DNA of 64,000 bases from Rufibacter sp. LB8 (GTDB lineage: Bacteria; Bacteroidota; Bacteroidia; Cytophagales; Hymenobacteraceae), in the NCBI RefSeq assembly GCF_014876185.1, contig NZ_JADALJ010000001.1:2213501-2277500 (forward strand). Reading direction: 5' to 3'. The first letter of the stretch is position 1. Each line of letters begins with the position of its first letter. Positions 62,101-64,000 of this stretch are shown here, piece by piece. The notes under the pieces are model-generated. The model saw nothing but the letters and a program-made list of their open reading frames with translations. It was not told where the DNA came from and made no database searches. Position numbers and translations under genes: made by a program.

Positions 62101-62265
62101 GACGAGCATAACATCTCCTGGTGCAACTGGTCAGTAGCCGATAAAGAGGAAACCGCCTCTGCCCTTAAACCAGGCGCCAGCAAGACCGGCAACTGGCCCG
62201 AAGACCAAATCACCCCCTCGGGCAAACTGGTACGGTCTGAACTTCTTCGGAAAGCCAAACCGTGA
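62077..62265 (+). pseudogene. C-terminal remnant of a GH5-family endoglucanase
   Basis: 62 codons ending in a stop. They read AFLDEHNISWCNWSVADKEE, then ASALKPGA and GNWPEDQITPSGKLVRSEL, the normal C-terminal segment of GH5 cellulases (W-x-NWS-x-DK, SGxxVR). The rest of the enzyme (about 300 residues) is absent: xylE lies directly upstream. There is no start codon or promoter for it. It is probably what is left after deletion of a cellulase gene beside the xylose operon. Confidence 0.65.
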
Positions 62266-62333
62266 TAGCGCAAATGGTCTATACACTTCTAAAAGCCAAG
62301 ACGCCAACAACCGTTCTGCGCCAGAATTTAAAC

Positions 62334-62373
62334 CCGTTTTCGGGCTCATTTCTGGAAATGGAGCCAAAAACGG
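62334..62373. repeat. R1 palindrome copy 28
   Basis: CCGTTTTCGGGCTCATTTC and GAAATGGAGCCAAAAACGG. Confidence 0.87.
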
Positions 62374-62463
62374 ACGCTCCAAGATTTTTACGCGGTGCTT
62401 TCTACAGGTCTCTGTCTGGAAATAGCAGCGTCACAATTGTCAATGAAGGCTTGACCGAAGAAG

Positions 62464-62487
62464 GTAGAGACGCAATACTTTGCGTCT
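62464..62487. repeat. R3 left half-unit
   Basis: GTAGAGACGCAATACTTTGC then GTCT, followed by TGGCGCCATG-AACA as in the intact unit at 27963. The right half lies 312 bp away. Confidence 0.65.
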
Positions 62488-62582
62488 TGGCGCCATGCAA
62501 CATCTAGGCTGCCTTCCATGAAAGCTGCCTTAGGTGGGAATTTGCGCCCTTGTCGTGTTTTCACCAACAAGGCACCCTTGGG

Positions 62583-62606
62583 TTTGTTGGTGATAACACC
62601 AACAAA
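62583..62606. repeat. R4 hairpin, copy 2
   Basis: TTTGTTGGTG-ATAA-CACCAACAAA. A half site CACCAACAAGG at 62562 makes a second possible pairing. Confidence 0.55.
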
Positions 62607-62706
62607 GGCGGCTATGCGTTTCCTGCAGGCTATTACAGTTTGCTACCAAGATCCTTCCAGGATGACAAAAGCGGTGAGTCAAAATCTAACCGTGGGGACA
62701 ATTTTT

Positions 62707-62748
62707 CCTGTTTTTGGGCTCATTTTCATAAATGAGCCCGAAAACAGG
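62707..62748. repeat. R1 palindrome copy 29
   Basis: CCTGTTTTTGGGCTCATTTT and TAAATGAGCCCGAAAACAGG. The outer CCTG/CAGG pair has changed in both arms compared with CCG/CGG. It sits in the sequence separating the two R3 halves. Confidence 0.88.
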
Positions 62749-62799
62749 AAATAGTGATAGCCGAGAAATTGAATTATCAGAAAGAGTAGCAATGCGTGG

Positions 62800-62824
62800 G
62801 AGACGCAAGGTATTGCGTCTCTAC
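62800..62824. repeat. R3 right half-unit
   Basis: GAGACGCAAGGTATTGCGTC then TCTAC, preceded by ATGCGTGG exactly as in the intact unit at 27963-28045. Confidence 0.7.
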
Positions 62825-62878
62825 AGAAATGCGGCAGCTTTGCACGAATTTCAACGGATACAAAACCACCTGAAAAGA

Positions 62879-62910
62879 AAAAGCCCCTCAGATTTCTCTA
62901 AGGGGCTTTC
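62879..62910 (-). terminator. Terminator of tRNA-Gln
   Basis: AAAGCCCCT and AGGGGCTTT stem with a T-run on the minus strand, directly after the tRNA 3' end. Confidence 0.85.
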
Positions 62911-62914
62911 CAGG

Positions 62915-62987
62915 TTGTCCGACCAGGTTTCGAACCTGGACTCTTCTGAACCAAAATCAGACGTGTTGCCAGTTACACCATCGGACA
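62915..62987 (-). tRNA. tRNA-Gln (anticodon TTG)
   Basis: 73 nt. The acceptor TGTCCGA pairs with TCGGACA. The anticodon stem TCTGA/TCAGA encloses TTTTGGT with anticodon TTG. The T-arm CCAGG-TTCGAAA-CCTGG is intact. CCA is not encoded. Confidence 0.95.
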
Positions 62988-63025
62988 ATCTCTCACGACA
63001 AACAGGTTGTCGTCGTTTGGTGATG

Positions 63026-63055
63026 CAAAGGTAGGAAAGAATTTATTCAGCGCAA
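63026..63055 (-). promoter_or_regulatory. Promoter TTG-N19-TACCTTTG for tRNA-Gln
   Basis: Minus strand: -33 TTG at 63053-63055, -7 TACCTTTG at 63026-63033, about 38 nt before the mature tRNA. Confidence 0.72.
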
Positions 63056-63083
63056 TAGCACCGGGTAAAAAATTTCAGAAAAA

Positions 63084-64000
63084 TTATTCCATAATCCGCT
63101 CCAGCGCGGTGTCATAGCTGTTTTTGATAGTAGCCAGGGCATGGAAGTTCTCGCCGTCCACCACACAGTTCTGGCCGGTCACGGCGCCAAGTTTCGTGAG
63201 GGTCAGGTTATTAGCGGATACCAATTTTTCAAAAGCTTCCTGTTGTGCGGCAGAAATGCTCACTACCACACGGCCCTGGCTTTCGCCAAACAAGTACGCG
63301 TCTTTCCGGAAATTTTTATCGGTGACCACCTCAAAACCGAGGTCGTTCGGCATGGCAGATTCCAGCAGCGTGATGTAGAGACCACCATCGGCGCAGTCAT
63401 GGGCAGATTGAATTAGGCCTTCAGCAATCAAGCTAGCCACGGTTTTCTGCAGCAACAGCTCTTTGTCCATGTCAAACATGGGGGCCGGCGACAATTTCAC
63501 ACCGTGGTAGGAATACAGGTACTCACTAGATGCGATGCAGTTGGCTGGGTCACCTAATAAATAGATGGCATCGCCTTCCTGCTGGAACGCCAGGGTCATG
63601 GTCTTGGTTTTGTCTTCCACAATGCCCAGCATACCAATGGTTGGCGTAGGGAACACAGGGCCTTCGTCTGAAGACTGGTTGTAGAAACTTACGTTACCGC
63701 CGGTCACGGGCGTCCCGAAGGCGGTGCAGGCTTTGCCCATGCCTTTGATAGCGCCCACAAACTGCCAGTAGACTTCCGGCACGTACGGGTTCCCGAAGTT
63801 CAAACAGTTGGTGATGGCCACAGGCTCGCCGCCGGCGCAGACAATGTTACGGGCGGCTTCGGCCACGGCAATGGCGGTGCCTTCCTCGGGGTCGGCATTT
63901 ACGTAGCGGCTGTTGCAATCCACGGTGATGGCAATGGCTTTATCAGACCCTTTCACCTTCACTAGGGCCGCATCTGCCGGGCGATTGGTGGTCAAGGTGG
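63084..64000 (-). CDS. purL: PurL, phosphoribosylformylglycinamidine synthase subunit II (5' end outside window)
   Basis: Only the C-terminal ~305 residues are in the window; the frame is open to the right edge. DAALVKVKGSDKAIAITVDC, AVAEAARNIVCAGGEPVAIT, NCLNFGNP and GTPVTGGNVSFYNQSSDEG match the small, Bacillus-type PurL. It makes FGAM from FGAR in purine synthesis, working with PurS and PurQ. It is transcribed toward tRNA-Gln. Confidence 0.93.
   Translation of the reverse strand, partial: TLTTNRPADAALVKVKGSDKAIAITVDCNSRYVNADPEEGTAIAVAEAARNIVCAGGEPVAITNCLNFGNPYVPEVYWQFVGAIKGMGKACTAFGTPVTGGNVSFYNQSSDEGPVFPTPTIGMLGIVEDKTKTMTLAFQQEGDAIYLLGDPANCIASSEYLYSYHGVKLSPAPMFDMDKELLLQKTVASLIAEGLIQSAHDCADGGLYITLLESAMPNDLGFEVVTDKNFRKDAYLFGESQGRVVVSISAAQQEAFEKLVSANNLTLTKLGAVTGQNCVVDGENFHALATIKNSYDTALERIME

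Larger units (their letters stand above)
62266..62914. other. Repeat-rich gap between the GH5 remnant and tRNA-Gln
   Basis: 649 bp. Holds R1 copies 28 and 29, two R3 half-units, R4 copy 2 and the tRNA-Gln terminator. The open frames here (62262-62507, 62518-62754, 62732-63034) are repeat translations. Confidence 0.7.

Noticed and set aside
62732-63034. 100-codon frame overlapping tRNA-Gln
   Set aside because: It runs through an R3 half-unit, the terminator and the tRNA on the opposite strand.

Overview
The window is a stretch of chromosome from a Bacteroidota bacterium, most probably order Cytophagales, family Hymenobacteraceae (Rufibacter/Pontibacter/Hymenobacter-like). The evidence is TAnnTTTG promoter boxes (several with a TTG about 19-20 bp upstream), an almost complete lack of Shine-Dalgarno sequences, TonB-dependent receptors with carboxypeptidase-regulatory-like domains, many lipoproteins, a DUF4249 protein and a secreted nuclease with a type IX secretion sorting domain. 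The genus is inferred from memory of gene content, not from a search. I see no prophage, CRISPR array, rRNA or transposase gene.

Layout. 1-725: 5' part of a sensor with two tandem FixL-type PAS domains. 882-6143: TolC/HlyD/ABC export operon whose ABC protein has lost every ATPase motif and whose TetR-type regulator carries an in-frame amber codon. 6659-12703: phosphate block (porin, pstS, pstC, pstA, pstB, phoU). 12704-12863: a 160-bp MITE-like element with a second, inverted copy at 25340-25499. 12928-24990: surface and secreted proteins (repeat lipoprotein, endonuclease I, NlpC/P60, lipoprotein plus TonB receptor). 25729-29583: tRNA-Ala, ABC exporter, MFS pump. 29793-39120: HEAT/cyclophilin lipoprotein, SH3b protein, and a three-gene TonB receptor/DUF4249/macroglobulin-like operon. 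39299-46721: housekeeping (rsmG, ECF sigma factor with GT2, tgt, LptF/G-type permease, EamA transporter, ispE). 46958-50476: transglutaminase-like protein and a PglC-PglD-PglE sugar cassette. 51165-52788: rplY and prs. 53133-55808: M6-like metalloprotease. 55981-62053: xylose utilisation (LacI-type regulator, xylB, xylA, H+ symporter) with an 18-bp palindromic operator. 62077-62265: a GH5 cellulase remnant. 62915-62987: tRNA-Gln. 63084-end: 3' part of purL.

The most striking feature is not a gene. At least 29 intergenic copies of a roughly 40-bp near-perfect palindrome (here called R1) lie in the gaps, about one per 2.2 kb. Typical arms are CCGTTTTCGGGCTCATTTC and GAAATGAGCCCGAAAACGG. Several copies change matched bases in both arms, so the symmetry itself seems to be maintained. 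One further copy lies inside the ispE reading frame. Together with the MITE-like pair, a GTAGAGACGCAA-type inverted repeat and a TTGTTGGTGATAA hairpin, the gaps hold a dense population of non-coding repeats with no mobilising enzyme in view.

Start codons were moved downstream of the longest open frame where a promoter box, a signal peptide or an R1 copy lies inside the extended frame.
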